Assembly: GCF_000153165.2 (NCBI RefSeq)
Contig: NC_014472.1
Location: forward strand, 2,662,001-2,726,000
Length of the DNA stretch: 64,000 nucleotides
Reading direction: 5' to 3'
DNA from: Maribacter sp. HTCC2170
GTDB taxonomy: Bacteria; Bacteroidota; Bacteroidia; Flavobacteriales; Flavobacteriaceae
The notes beneath the pieces are model-generated. The model was not told where the DNA came from and searched no databases. It saw only the letters and a list, made by a program, of their open reading frames with translations. Positions 1 through 9,332 of the stretch are shown here, piece by piece. Position 1 is the stretch's first letter; every line of letters begins with the position of its first letter. The position numbers and the translations under genes are program-made.

Positions 1-723
1 TATGAAAGTATTCTATATGTGGCCTGGGCGACTATTGGAATGGGATTATTGTTAGGTAGAAAGAGCGACATGACCATAGCAGCTTCAGCCTTTGTAACTT
101 CAATGTTATTGTGGATCGCTCATCAAAGCTGGGTAGATCCATCCATTGCCAATTTACAACCAGTTTTGGATAGTTATTGGCTTATGATTCATGTAGCAGT
201 AATTGTTGGTAGTTACGGTCCTTTGACCGTTGGGATGATTTTGGGAGTGGTGTCGTTAATCCTGATTATTCTCACCAATAAAAAGAATAAAAAGCGGATG
301 CAGCTCAATTTAAAGGAATTGACCACAATCAATGAATTGTCTTTGATGGTAGGTTTGGTAATGTTGACCATAGGCAACTTTTTGGGAGGCCAATGGGCCA
401 ATGAAAGTTGGGGTCGTTATTGGGGCTGGGATCCAAAAGAAACTTGGGCCTTGATCTCGATCATGGTATATGCATTCGTAATTCATGCCCGTTTGGTGCC
501 AGGTATGCGAGGCCGATGGCTTTTCAACTTTTTAAGCATTGTGGCCTTTGGCAGTATTATGATGACTTACTTTGGTGTTAACTTCTACTTAGCAGGTTTA
601 CATAGTTATGCTAGTGGGGCACAGGTAATCACTCCTACGTTTATTTATTATACCGTTTTTGGGGTGCTTGTTTTGGGCGCTATCAGTTATTGGCGGTATA
701 AAGTCAATTATAGCAAATCATAG
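1..723 (+). CDS. ccsA: Cytochrome c assembly protein, CcsA/ResC type (C-terminal part, cut by window edge)
   Basis: The reading frame is open from base 1, so the protein begins upstream of the window; 240 residues are visible. It is a polytopic membrane protein with the tryptophan-rich heme-handling motif of the CcsA/CcmC family (WGRYWGWDPKE, near 410-440) and conserved histidines flanking it (in MIHVAVIVG before it and in LAGLHSYASG after it). In this family the protein presents heme to apocytochrome c on the periplasmic side. In Bacteroidota CcsA is often fused to ResB/CcsB in one long chain; the N-terminal part is not visible here, so a fusion can be neither shown nor excluded. The GTG at 19 is internal, not the start. 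Confidence 0.85.
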   Translation, partial: YESILYVAWATIGMGLLLGRKSDMTIAASAFVTSMLLWIAHQSWVDPSIANLQPVLDSYWLMIHVAVIVGSYGPLTVGMILGVVSLILIILTNKKNKKRMQLNLKELTTINELSLMVGLVMLTIGNFLGGQWANESWGRYWGWDPKETWALISIMVYAFVIHARLVPGMRGRWLFNFLSIVAFGSIMMTYFGVNFYLAGLHSYASGAQVITPTFIYYTVFGVLVLGAISYWRYKVNYSKS

Positions 724-777
724 TTTCTTTATAGTTTTTTACAAAGAATGATGTTCTAACTCGGTTGCTGAGGTGAG

Positions 778-798
778 TGGTCCAAAAATGACCATTTT
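778..798 (+). terminator. Possible weak terminator after the ccsA-type gene
   Basis: A 5-bp stem (TGGTC 778-782 with GACCA 790-794) and an A-rich loop are followed by four T. The stem is short, so this is only a candidate. Confidence 0.25.
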
Positions 799-972
799 AT
801 CCAATTGATACTTATACAGAAGAAATAACTTCGCCAAGATTTTACAAAAACAAACATATCTACTCTTCATCGTAAAGGGCATTTCGACCATTGGTTGTAG
901 AGCAGAATAACAAAATATAAATAGTTTATCTTTAAATTAATACATTTATTGGTATTCACTAATCTAAAAAAA

Positions 973-3306
973 ATGAGAAATGTTACTGCATTGTTCCTGA
1001 TGTTGTTCATAACGGGTTTTGGGTTTTCGCAAAGCGCAAAAACAGTAACGATAAGTATTCTTGCTGATAAAACTTCCGAAGAAATGGAGGGGTTGTTTAC
1101 ACAATTACAGAATGAAATTAAAGCGGTAGTTGGGCAAGACGCCACCATCCTTTTTGGTGAGGTCTTGGGTAATGGGTTTGATTTGCAGAGTGCGCAATCG
1201 AACTATGAATCCTTAATTAATGATTCCTCGACAGATATTATTTTGGCCTTTGGCACTGTGAACAATTTGGTGATTACTAAACAAACCGTTCATAAAAAAC
1301 CGACAATTCTTTTCGGAGCGGTTAATAGTGACTTGGTAGATATTGACCCAAATAAGCAGTCCTCAGGAATTGACAATTTTACGTATTTGATCACTTCGCA
1401 ATCATATAAAAAAGATTTGCAAACGTTCAAAAGCCTTTACGATTATCAAAATCTTGGTATTTTGGTTGAGGATTTTCTGCCGACCGTAGTTCCATTAAAA
1501 GAGACATTAGACAAAGAATTGACAAAAATCGGTGCATCTTTTGAATTGGTTCCCTTTGGCAATGTTGATGATATTAAAAATAGTTTAGAGGGTTTTGATG
1601 CTGTTTATTTGGCGGGAGGTTTTCTTCTTACTCTTGACGAAATCAAAGAGCTGGCCGATTTTTTAATAGCTAATGAGTTGCCTTCGTTTACGGCTACAAA
1701 TATTGATGATGTATCAATAGGGCTCTTGGCAACCAACCAGGCCAAGGAAAATATGAATATATTCTTTAGAAGAATTGCCTTGGATATCGAAGCCATTGTA
1801 AATGGCACCAACCCTTCTAAATTGCCTATTTTTCTTGATTCCGATAACAATCTGACGGTAAATTATAATACCGCTGAATTGGTGGGAGTGCCAATAAAAT
1901 ATAGCCTTATCACAACTATCGATTTCGTTGGCGATTTTAAGAATGTTCTTTCTAAACGGACATATACTTTGTTGGACGTAATGAAAGAGGTTACTGAAAA
2001 TAATCTTTCCCTACAATCCGAAAGGAAAAGTGTTGCCTTGGCAAAGCAGGAGGTAAAAACAGCAAAGAGTAATTATTACCCCAATGTTTCAGCAAACGCG
2101 ACAGGAAGTTATTTGGATCCCAGGGTGGCTGAAATTTCAGGTGGACAAAACCCTGAATACAGTACAAATGGGAGTATAGTTCTAAATCAGACCATATTTT
2201 CAGAAGCTGCAAACGCCAACATTGCTATTCAAAAGAATCTTGAAAAAGCACAACAAGAGACTTATAATGCGGCTGAACTTGATGCCATTTTAAATGCGTC
2301 TACTGCTTACTTTAATACGTTGATACTAAAAACCAACGTACAGATACAAGCTCAGAACCTTGAAGTCACAGAAAAGAACTTGCAAATCGCCGAACAAAAC
2401 TATGAAGCAGGCCAAGCCAGTAAGACTGATGTTTTACGATTTAAGAGTGAGCGGGCGCAAAATACACAGACTTTGGTAGAAGCTGGAAATCAATTGGATC
2501 AGGCCTTCTATGGCTTGAACCAATTGCTTAACAACCCCATTGATTACGAGATTGATGTTGTAGATGCAGAATTGGAAGAAGGGTTATTTAAAAATTATAA
2601 CTATAAAAGAATCGGGGGACTTATTGATGATCCCACAACGCGTAAACATTTTGTGGCATTTTTAATTGAAGAGGCAAAAAACGTAGCTCCTGAGCTAAAA
2701 TCATTGGATTATAATTTGAAAGCCAACGAACGTAGTCTAAAACTTAATAGTTACGGCAGGTTTGTGCCAACCTTGGGGTTACAGGGCCAATACAATCGAG
2801 ATTTTAATCAATGGGGGGTAGGGAGCATTCCAGCACCTACTTTAAATGATAATTATAATATAGGGCTTAATGTCTCTATTCCTATTTTTCAGCAATATCA
2901 ACAAAACATAAACAAACAAACAGCGCTAATTCAACAAGATCAGTTGAATATCAATAAAGAAAATACGCAATTGAATATCGAGCGTAATGTTAATGATGCA
3001 GTGCTGAACATTATCAATGAGATTGCCAATATTGAGCTTTCCAAAGTATCTGAGGAAACCGCTAAGGAAAGCCTTGATTTAACACAGTCGTCCTATTTAA
3101 ATGGGGCTGTACCTATAACACAGTTGTTGGATGCGCAGCGCAATTATTTACAGGCAAGATTATCCAAAGCGAATGCTAGCTATAACTTCCTCTTGAGTTT
3201 TTTGCAGATGGAGCGCTATTTAGGAGGATATCTTCTATTGCATACCGAAACTGAAAATCAAGAGTTTATTCAACGGTTTGGCGAGTTTATGTTGAACAGA
3301 AATTAA
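973..3306 (+). CDS. Fusion of an ABC-type substrate-binding domain with a TolC-family outer-membrane efflux protein
   Basis: The ATG at 973 is preferred over an in-frame TTG at 949 because it opens directly into a signal peptide ending near FGFSQS; this gives 777 residues. Residues from about 25 to 325 look like a periplasmic binding protein of the ABC_sub_bind (TrpX-like) type, with alternating beta/alpha segments such as DIILAFGTVNN and AVYLAGGFLL. From about 330 to the end it is TolC-like: long heptad-rich helices, duplicated halves, and a YLNGAVPITQLLDAQRNYLQA segment typical of outer-membrane efflux proteins. It is the first gene of a probable operon with an RND adaptor (34 bases downstream) and an RND pump, so it is likely the outer-membrane exit duct. 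What the binding domain captures cannot be told from sequence. The frame is intact across the join. Confidence 0.8.
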   Translation: MRNVTALFLMLFITGFGFSQSAKTVTISILADKTSEEMEGLFTQLQNEIKAVVGQDATILFGEVLGNGFDLQSAQSNYESLINDSSTDIILAFGTVNNLVITKQTVHKKPTILFGAVNSDLVDIDPNKQSSGIDNFTYLITSQSYKKDLQTFKSLYDYQNLGILVEDFLPTVVPLKETLDKELTKIGASFELVPFGNVDDIKNSLEGFDAVYLAGGFLLTLDEIKELADFLIANELPSFTATNIDDVSIGLLATNQAKENMNIFFRRIALDIEAIVNGTNPSKLPIFLDSDNNLTVNYNTAELVGVPIKYSLITTIDFVGDFKNVLSKRTYTLLDVMKEVTENNLSLQSERKSVALAKQEVKTAKSNYYPNVSANATGSYLDPRVAEISGGQNPEYSTNGSIVLNQTIFSEAANANIAIQKNLEKAQQETYNAAELDAILNASTAYFNTLILKTNVQIQAQNLEVTEKNLQIAEQNYEAGQASKTDVLRFKSERAQNTQTLVEAGNQLDQAFYGLNQLLNNPIDYEIDVVDAELEEGLFKNYNYKRIGGLIDDPTTRKHFVAFLIEEAKNVAPELKSLDYNLKANERSLKLNSYGRFVPTLGLQGQYNRDFNQWGVGSIPAPTLNDNYNIGLNVSIPIFQQYQQNINKQTALIQQDQLNINKENTQLNIERNVNDAVLNIINEIANIELSKVSEETAKESLDLTQSSYLNGAVPITQLLDAQRNYLQARLSKANASYNFLLSFLQMERYLGGYLLLHTETENQEFIQRFGEFMLNRN

Positions 3307-3340
3307 TAATATCAAAACAGGAAACTAAAAAAACCAACAT

Positions 3341-4420
3341 ATGAAATATTTATATATACCCATAATTACGATGTTGATTTTCATTTCATGCGGGGATGAA
3401 AAAAAAGAAGAAAACAAGATAGTACGCCCCGTTAGTTATCAAGAAGTGGGTTACTTGGGGGGAGAAAAATCGCGAACCTTTAGTGGGACTTCTAAAACCG
3501 ACGAAGTGGTTAATTTAACCTTTAGAAATGGAGGTATCATTACCACCTTTGACATTAAATTGGGGCAAAAAGTAAAAAAAAGACAATTATTGGCGAAACT
3601 GGACAATGTTCAATCACGTTTGAATTATGAGAATGCGGTTTCCTCGCTTAATAGTGCTGCCTCTCAAATGAATACGGCAAAATCAAATTTGGACAGGGTA
3701 CGCTCACTTTATGAGAAAGGAAGTTCCTCGCTTAGTGATTATGAAAGCGCTAAAAATTCTTTTCTTACTGCCAAGGCAAGTCATGAATCGGCAAAACGAA
3801 CAGTTGATATACAACAAGACCAGATAGGGTACGGATATTTATATGCACCGGCAGATGGAACCATTGCATCTGTAAATGCTGAGATTAATGAATTTGTAAG
3901 TGCAGGGCAGAACATTGCGGTCCTCAACGTAAGCGGCGACATGGAAATTAGTTTAGGCATACCTGAGAGTGTGATTAACAATGTAATACAGGAAATGCCT
4001 GTGCAGCTTACATTTTCGGCTCTTGGAGATAAGACCTTTAAAGGGAAGGTGTCGGAGGTGGCTCCTTCTGTCGATAGTAATACATCTACCTATCCAGTAC
4101 GGGTAATCATTGTTGATCCTATAGATGATATAAAATCAGGGATGGCAACCAATGTGACCTTTGATTTTGGCAATGGAGACAATAAAGGAAATATTGTGAC
4201 GGTTCCAGCAAAGTCCGTTGGTGAGGATTCAGAGGGAAATTTTGTTTTTATCATAGAATCTGAAGACGGTAAACAGGGCATAGCAAAAAAACAACAGGTC
4301 ACGATCGGTGGGTTGACTTCTGAAGGGTTCGAAATAAAAAGCGGCCTTTCGGCAGGACAAAAAATAGCAACCGCAGGTTTGCAGACATTATTGAATGGTC
4401 AACAAGTACGTTTGCAATAA
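3341..4420 (+). CDS. RND efflux periplasmic adaptor (membrane fusion protein), lipoprotein
   Basis: 359 residues beginning with a lipoprotein signal peptide (hydrophobic stretch, then ISCGDE with the lipidated Cys at 17). It has the adaptor architecture: a first biotinyl-lipoyl-like half (GGIITTFDIKLGQKVKKRQLLAKLD), a helical hairpin of about 80 residues, the second lipoyl half (YLYAPADGTIASVNAEINEFVSAGQ), a beta-barrel and a membrane-proximal domain. It should link the inner-membrane pump encoded 26 bases downstream to the TolC-like protein encoded upstream. The same CAACATATG context precedes its start and that of the pump gene. Confidence 0.9.
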   Translation: MKYLYIPIITMLIFISCGDEKKEENKIVRPVSYQEVGYLGGEKSRTFSGTSKTDEVVNLTFRNGGIITTFDIKLGQKVKKRQLLAKLDNVQSRLNYENAVSSLNSAASQMNTAKSNLDRVRSLYEKGSSSLSDYESAKNSFLTAKASHESAKRTVDIQQDQIGYGYLYAPADGTIASVNAEINEFVSAGQNIAVLNVSGDMEISLGIPESVINNVIQEMPVQLTFSALGDKTFKGKVSEVAPSVDSNTSTYPVRVIIVDPIDDIKSGMATNVTFDFGNGDNKGNIVTVPAKSVGEDSEGNFVFIIESEDGKQGIAKKQQVTIGGLTSEGFEIKSGLSAGQKIATAGLQTLLNGQQVRLQ

Positions 4421-4446
4421 ACAAGTCCTACTCAAAAAACCAACAT

Positions 4447-7400
4447 ATGAATTTAACCCAATTTTCCATAGAAAAAAATAGAATTACCTATACCGTACTT
4501 GCGGTAATAGTTCTATTAGGGGTATCCTTATACCAATCATTGTCTAGAGACAGTATGCCACCTTATACAATAAGGGTTGCTACTATAGTATCACAATTTC
4601 CAGGAGCCAGCCCGGAGCGTGTGGAGCTCTTGGTAACCGATAAAATTGAAAAGGTAGTACAGGAATTACCCGAATTAAAAGAAGTTAGTAGTACGTCACG
4701 TACAGGACTTTCAATAGTCAGTGTTTCGTTAAAGGACATTGTAAAACCAAAAGACCTACAATCTGTTTGGGATAGATTGCGTAGAAAAATCGATGCTGTT
4801 CAAGGCTTACCTGATAATGTAACCCCTAACTTAAATGATGATGGAATTGGGGAAGTATATGGCATTGTTGTCGGTCTTAAGAGTGACGGGTTCTCTTATG
4901 CCGAAATGAAGGAATACGCAGATGACCTGAAAGATGATCTAATAAAATTGGACAATGCCGCCAAAGTAGAAGTTGGAGGTATTCAGGAGGAAAGGGTTTT
5001 TGTGGAGTTTGATAATGCACGATTAAAGGAATATGGTTTAACTGCCAATAAACTACAAAGTAGTATTGCCTCAACCAATATACTGAGTTCTGGAGGACAA
5101 ATAAATCTAGAGGACGAACGCATTGTATTGGAACCCACGGGGAATTTTAATGAGGTAGATGATATTAAAAAAACCTTGGTGCCTGTAGGTGATGGTAGTC
5201 AGGTTGTGTATTTGGAAGATATTACAACCGTTAAGAAAGGGTACATAGATCCTCCTAAGCAAATAGTACAAGTAAATGGATTAAATGCACTTTCATTACA
5301 TATTTCACTGATTGAAGGGGCGAACATTGTGAGATTAGGAGAAGAAGTAGATACTGTTTTGAAACAATGGGAAGAAAAGCTTCCCATTGGATTGGAAATT
5401 TCACGGTTGTCGTCTTTAGATGCCTATGTAGACAATAGCATTGTTAACTTCATTAGTAATTTAATGCAGTCAATAGCCATAGTCTTATTGGTAATGTTGG
5501 TCTTTTTGGGTTTTAGAACAGGCTTTATAATTGCCAGCCTTGTGCCAATTGTAACCATTACGACGCTTATGGTAATGGGTATTATCGATGTCGGCTTAAA
5601 TCAGGTGACTTTGGCCGCGTTAATCATGGCATTGGGGATGATGGTCGACAATGCTATTGTGGTCTCGGAATCGATTATGGTTAAAATGGAGCAGGGGGTT
5701 TCTGCCAAAAAAGCAGCCATTGATTCTTGTTCCGAATTATTTACTCCCTTATTGATTTCAACGCTAACCACCTCAGCGGCTTTCTTATCCTTTTACTTGG
5801 CAGAATCTATAATGGGAGATATCACCGGGCCCATATTTGTGGTTATTACGATTGCCTTGGTGTCTTCATGGTTTATTTCGCTGACAGTAATTACTTTATT
5901 CTGTTTCTTGTTTTTAAAGATTGGCGTAGACAAAAAGGAAAGCTTTATTGATAAATTGATCAATAATTTAAAAGTGTATTATAAAGATTTGATACTATTT
6001 GCCTTATCGCGTAAGGCTTTGGTTCTTTTAACAATTTTTGGTGCCTTTATAGTTTCGTTGTGGGGATTTACAAAAATCGAATTTCTCTTTTTCCCGGATA
6101 GTGATCGTAATATGATCACCATTAATATTAATCTTCCTCAGGGAACAAAAATTGAACGGACCCAGGAATTGGTAAAAGAAATTGAAGTATTTATAAAAGA
6201 TTCATTGCAAGTAACCGAATCCCGGCTAAATGGTGTTTCAGATTGGTTATCGTACATTGGAGAAGGGCCGGAATCCTATGATTTAGGTTATAATCCTGAT
6301 GAGGCGAATTCAAGTTATGCACATATTTTGGTAAACACGTCAGATGCAACTGTCAATCAATACCTCATAAATAAATTAGATGACTATTCATTAAAGAGTT
6401 TTCCTAATGCGGATATTAAAGTTGGACCTTTAGGGGCTGGGGGTGGTGGTACGCCTATTGAAATCAAAGTACAAGGAAAAGACCCCGATCAATTGGCAAT
6501 ATTGGCTGAAACCGTGAAGCAAAAATTATTTAGCATTTCAGGAACAAAGAACATTAAAGACGACTGGGGCCCGAAAAGTAAAAAATTCGTAATCGATATT
6601 GATCAGAACAAGGCACAAATTGCGGGGGTAACCAATCAAGATATTGCTACATCCTTACAAACGGTTTTGGATGGTTTCAATACAGGTTCTTACAGAGAAA
6701 ATGACAAATCGATACCCATTATTATGCGAGGTGACGCTAGTCAGCAGCAGACATTGGAATCTTTGGAAACCATGAACATCTATTCCCAGAATTCTGGAAA
6801 AAGCGTTCCCTTATTGCAAGTGGCGAACCTAGTTCCACAATGGCAATACACCAAGATAAAACGATTGGATCTAGACCGAACCATTAATGTGTCGAGTGAA
6901 ATAACCGATACAGGAAATGCTTCGGCGATTATGAATGAAGTAACTCCATGGTTAGACGAGCAGACACAGAACTGGCCAGCAGGGTATAGCTATCAGCTAG
7001 GGGGTGATGCGAAAAGCACAAGCGAAAATATGGGCGCCGTTATATCGTATTTACCGCTTTCTGGATTTATCATCTTTATGCTATTGATTATTCAATTCAA
7101 CTCCTTTAGAAAAACGACTATGGTTCTCTTAACGATTCCACTTGCAATTATCGGAGTTGTAATTGGTTTATTGGTCTTTCAAGAGCCATTTGGGTTTATG
7201 CCATTTTTAGGAGTGATTTCATTGGCAGGGATTGTCATTAACAATGCTATTGTATTGATAGACCGCATAGAAATAGAGATCAAGACCAAGGATAAGGTGC
7301 AAGATGCAGTAATCGCGGCTTGTTTACAACGCTTTAGGCCCATACTGTTGGCCACGTTCACGACTGTTTTAGGATTAATTCCCCTATATTTAAGTGGAGG

Positions 7401-7551
7401 CGAAATGTGGGAAGGAATGGCAGTAGGCATTATGGTAGGACTTCTTTTTGGAACGATAATTACCTTGGTTTTTATTCCTTCGTTTTTTAGTGTTCTTTAT
7501 AAAGTGGATTATAAGGATTACACATTTAATAAAGATCTTTTGGAAAACTAA
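4447..7551 (+). CDS. RND-family efflux pump, inner-membrane permease (AcrB/MexB-like)
   Basis: 1034 residues, the normal length for an RND permease. Order: N-terminal membrane helix (ITYTVLAVIVLLGVSLYQ), first large periplasmic loop with the pore-domain segment SQFPGASPERVELLVTDKIE, helices TM2-6 from about 340, second periplasmic loop from about 560 to 860, and TM8-12. TM4 carries GMMVDNAIVV, with one acidic residue where AcrB has the Asp-Asp proton relay; it lacks the DFG...DG signature of heavy-metal pumps such as the CzcA homologue in this window. Substrate therefore is unknown, probably organic. It follows the adaptor gene by 26 bases and precedes the cyclase gene by 16 bases, suggesting one transcript. 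Confidence 0.9.
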   Translation: MNLTQFSIEKNRITYTVLAVIVLLGVSLYQSLSRDSMPPYTIRVATIVSQFPGASPERVELLVTDKIEKVVQELPELKEVSSTSRTGLSIVSVSLKDIVKPKDLQSVWDRLRRKIDAVQGLPDNVTPNLNDDGIGEVYGIVVGLKSDGFSYAEMKEYADDLKDDLIKLDNAAKVEVGGIQEERVFVEFDNARLKEYGLTANKLQSSIASTNILSSGGQINLEDERIVLEPTGNFNEVDDIKKTLVPVGDGSQVVYLEDITTVKKGYIDPPKQIVQVNGLNALSLHISLIEGANIVRLGEEVDTVLKQWEEKLPIGLEISRLSSLDAYVDNSIVNFISNLMQSIAIVLLVMLVFLGFRTGFIIASLVPIVTITTLMVMGIIDVGLNQVTLAALIMALGMMVDNAIVVSESIMVKMEQGVSAKKAAIDSCSELFTPLLISTLTTSAAFLSFYLAESIMGDITGPIFVVITIALVSSWFISLTVITLFCFLFLKIGVDKKESFIDKLINNLKVYYKDLILFALSRKALVLLTIFGAFIVSLWGFTKIEFLFFPDSDRNMITININLPQGTKIERTQELVKEIEVFIKDSLQVTESRLNGVSDWLSYIGEGPESYDLGYNPDEANSSYAHILVNTSDATVNQYLINKLDDYSLKSFPNADIKVGPLGAGGGGTPIEIKVQGKDPDQLAILAETVKQKLFSISGTKNIKDDWGPKSKKFVIDIDQNKAQIAGVTNQDIATSLQTVLDGFNTGSYRENDKSIPIIMRGDASQQQTLESLETMNIYSQNSGKSVPLLQVANLVPQWQYTKIKRLDLDRTINVSSEITDTGNASAIMNEVTPWLDEQTQNWPAGYSYQLGGDAKSTSENMGAVISYLPLSGFIIFMLLIIQFNSFRKTTMVLLTIPLAIIGVVIGLLVFQEPFGFMPFLGVISLAGIVINNAIVLIDRIEIEIKTKDKVQDAVIAACLQRFRPILLATFTTVLGLIPLYLSGGEMWEGMAVGIMVGLLFGTIITLVFIPSFFSVLYKVDYKDYTFNKDLLEN

Positions 7552-7567
7552 TTTTCGTATTGGTTAA

Positions 7568-8647
7568 ATGAATCAAAACCTTGGACATTTTTTTAGATTA
7601 CTGTGGAAGCCCCTTTTGTTTTGGTCTATTGGCATAGGCTTGTTCGGAATATTCAGGTATTATGGTATCGATGATAATGAAGGTATTTTGCTTTCAGGAA
7701 ATTTAGCAGAGACACATATATCGAAAATAGTTTTGCATCATGTTTTCACAGGCTTTTCGATTGGTATTTTGTACGCTGTCATTGATTTTGTTTTTGATAA
7801 ATATGGCCCTAAGAAATTATCGCTTGGGCTTCGCTTAGTAATTGAAACCTTTGTTTACTTTACTGCGACCATTGTTATTTTCACTCTTGTACTGGAGATT
7901 TTTTCAAACGTTGGGGAAGTTAATATAGACCACGGAAAAGGGTGGTGGCGCACCAACAAAACATTTTGGACGGTCCTACTTTATATTGTCCTGTTGTCCC
8001 TGGTTTTTTCGTTCATAGAGATTGCCAGTGAAAAGTTTGGAAAAGGTGTGTTCTTAAAAATGCTATTGGGTAAATACAAGAATCCAAAAGAGGAAAAGCG
8101 CATTTTTATGTTTTTGGATTTAAAGAGTTCTACGGCTATTGCGGAGGAATTGGGGCATTTTAAATACAGCCAACTGATTCAAGATTGTTTTTATGACCTC
8201 AATGAAGTAGTTCCAAAATATGATGCCGAAATTTATCAATATGTGGGAGATGAAGCTGTGTTGAGCTGGCCTTATAAAAAAGGATTGGTAAACAACAACT
8301 GCGTGGGTTTGTTTTTTGACTTTCGGCGACAAAAATTGGCAAAGAGGGATTATTATTCCGAAAAATATGGCGTAGTCCCAGAATTCAAGGCAGGATTACA
8401 CGGTGGCGTTCTAATGGTGGCCGAAGTCGGTATTGTTAAGAAAGAACTTGCCTATCATGGCGATGTAATCAATACCTCAGCACGAATTCAAGGGGAATGT
8501 AATAAGCACAATGTCCCAATTTTGATTTCCGAGACTTTGTTAAAAGACTTAAGAGTCAATAAAGCTTATACGACTGCGTCTTTAGGTACTGTTCTCTTAA
8601 AAGGAAAACACAAAGAAATTAATATACATACCCTCAGCGAGTTATGA
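7568..8647 (+). CDS. Membrane-bound class III adenylate/guanylate cyclase-type protein
   Basis: 359 residues. The N-terminal half has about four membrane helices (near 15-31, 55-74, 90-110 and 132-152), then a class III nucleotide cyclase catalytic domain from about 176. Metal-binding Asp184 (FLDLKSST) and Asp228 (VGDEAV) and the transition-state Asn302 and Arg306 (INTSARI) are present, so the domain looks active. The residues that usually choose the base are unusual: Gln224 where adenylate cyclases have Lys, and Ala295 where they have Asp or Thr, so ATP versus GTP is not inferred. It starts 16 bases after the pump gene and its stop overlaps the start of the channel gene (ATGA), which points to translational coupling. 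Confidence 0.85.
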   Translation: MNQNLGHFFRLLWKPLLFWSIGIGLFGIFRYYGIDDNEGILLSGNLAETHISKIVLHHVFTGFSIGILYAVIDFVFDKYGPKKLSLGLRLVIETFVYFTATIVIFTLVLEIFSNVGEVNIDHGKGWWRTNKTFWTVLLYIVLLSLVFSFIEIASEKFGKGVFLKMLLGKYKNPKEEKRIFMFLDLKSSTAIAEELGHFKYSQLIQDCFYDLNEVVPKYDAEIYQYVGDEAVLSWPYKKGLVNNNCVGLFFDFRRQKLAKRDYYSEKYGVVPEFKAGLHGGVLMVAEVGIVKKELAYHGDVINTSARIQGECNKHNVPILISETLLKDLRVNKAYTTASLGTVLLKGKHKEINIHTLSEL

Positions 8648-9309
8648 TAAAAAAACTATACCCTTATCGTTTCGAACTGTTTTTTACCAGTCAAATAGCT
8701 GTTCTTTTTGGGTCCTTGGTATTTCCTGTAGTATGGTTTGAGGAAGTTTTATCCCCTATGTTGTTTCTTTTAAATATTGCTGCAGGTATACTACTGATTT
8801 CGAACAAGAAAAAGCTTATGTGGGCTTTTATTTTATTGTTTGCAATTGCAGCCTTTGTATTTGGGGGTAGCATATTAAAAAAGACACAAACCGATTCGTA
8901 TCAATTTATAAGAATGGGCGTTTATTTTGTCTTTTACATTGTTGTTACTTTAGAAATAATCAAACAAGTTTGGCGGGCTAAATCCGTAAATAAAAACGTA
9001 ATCATAGGTCTTATGAGTGGTTATGTGTCCTTGGGTTTACTGGCATTTTTTATGTTCATAAGCATTGAAATGGCCAATCCTGGTTCATTTGAAGGCCTTC
9101 TGATGGCAAGCGAAAATTTAACTGAACGTATAGATTCCCTTCTGTATTATAGTTATATCACATTGTTAACCATTGGTTACGGTGAGATAATCCCATTAAC
9201 ACCTGTAGCTCAGAAAGCAGCGATCTTAACTGGTTTGGCTGGGCAATTTTATTTAGTGATTATCACTGCTGTGGTAGTAGAGAAATATATTGTACATAGA
9301 AAAAAATAG
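8644..9309 (+). CDS. Potassium-channel-type ion channel protein
   Basis: 221 residues with about six hydrophobic segments and a pore loop holding the potassium selectivity filter TIGYG (176-180), followed by a last helix and a very short basic tail. The S4-like segment has no regular Arg/Lys ladder, so voltage sensing is doubtful. There is no C-terminal cyclic-nucleotide-binding or RCK domain. The start codon overlaps the stop of the cyclase gene by 4 bases. The pairing suggests a link between nucleotide signalling and ion flux, but no gating domain for a nucleotide is visible. It is the last gene of the probable operon and runs convergent to the ACR3 gene. Confidence 0.85.
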   Translation: MIKKLYPYRFELFFTSQIAVLFGSLVFPVVWFEEVLSPMLFLLNIAAGILLISNKKKLMWAFILLFAIAAFVFGGSILKKTQTDSYQFIRMGVYFVFYIVVTLEIIKQVWRAKSVNKNVIIGLMSGYVSLGLLAFFMFISIEMANPGSFEGLLMASENLTERIDSLLYYSYITLLTIGYGEIIPLTPVAQKAAILTGLAGQFYLVIITAVVVEKYIVHRKK

Positions 9310-9332
9310 GTTTTGCTTTCTGGAGATAGAAC

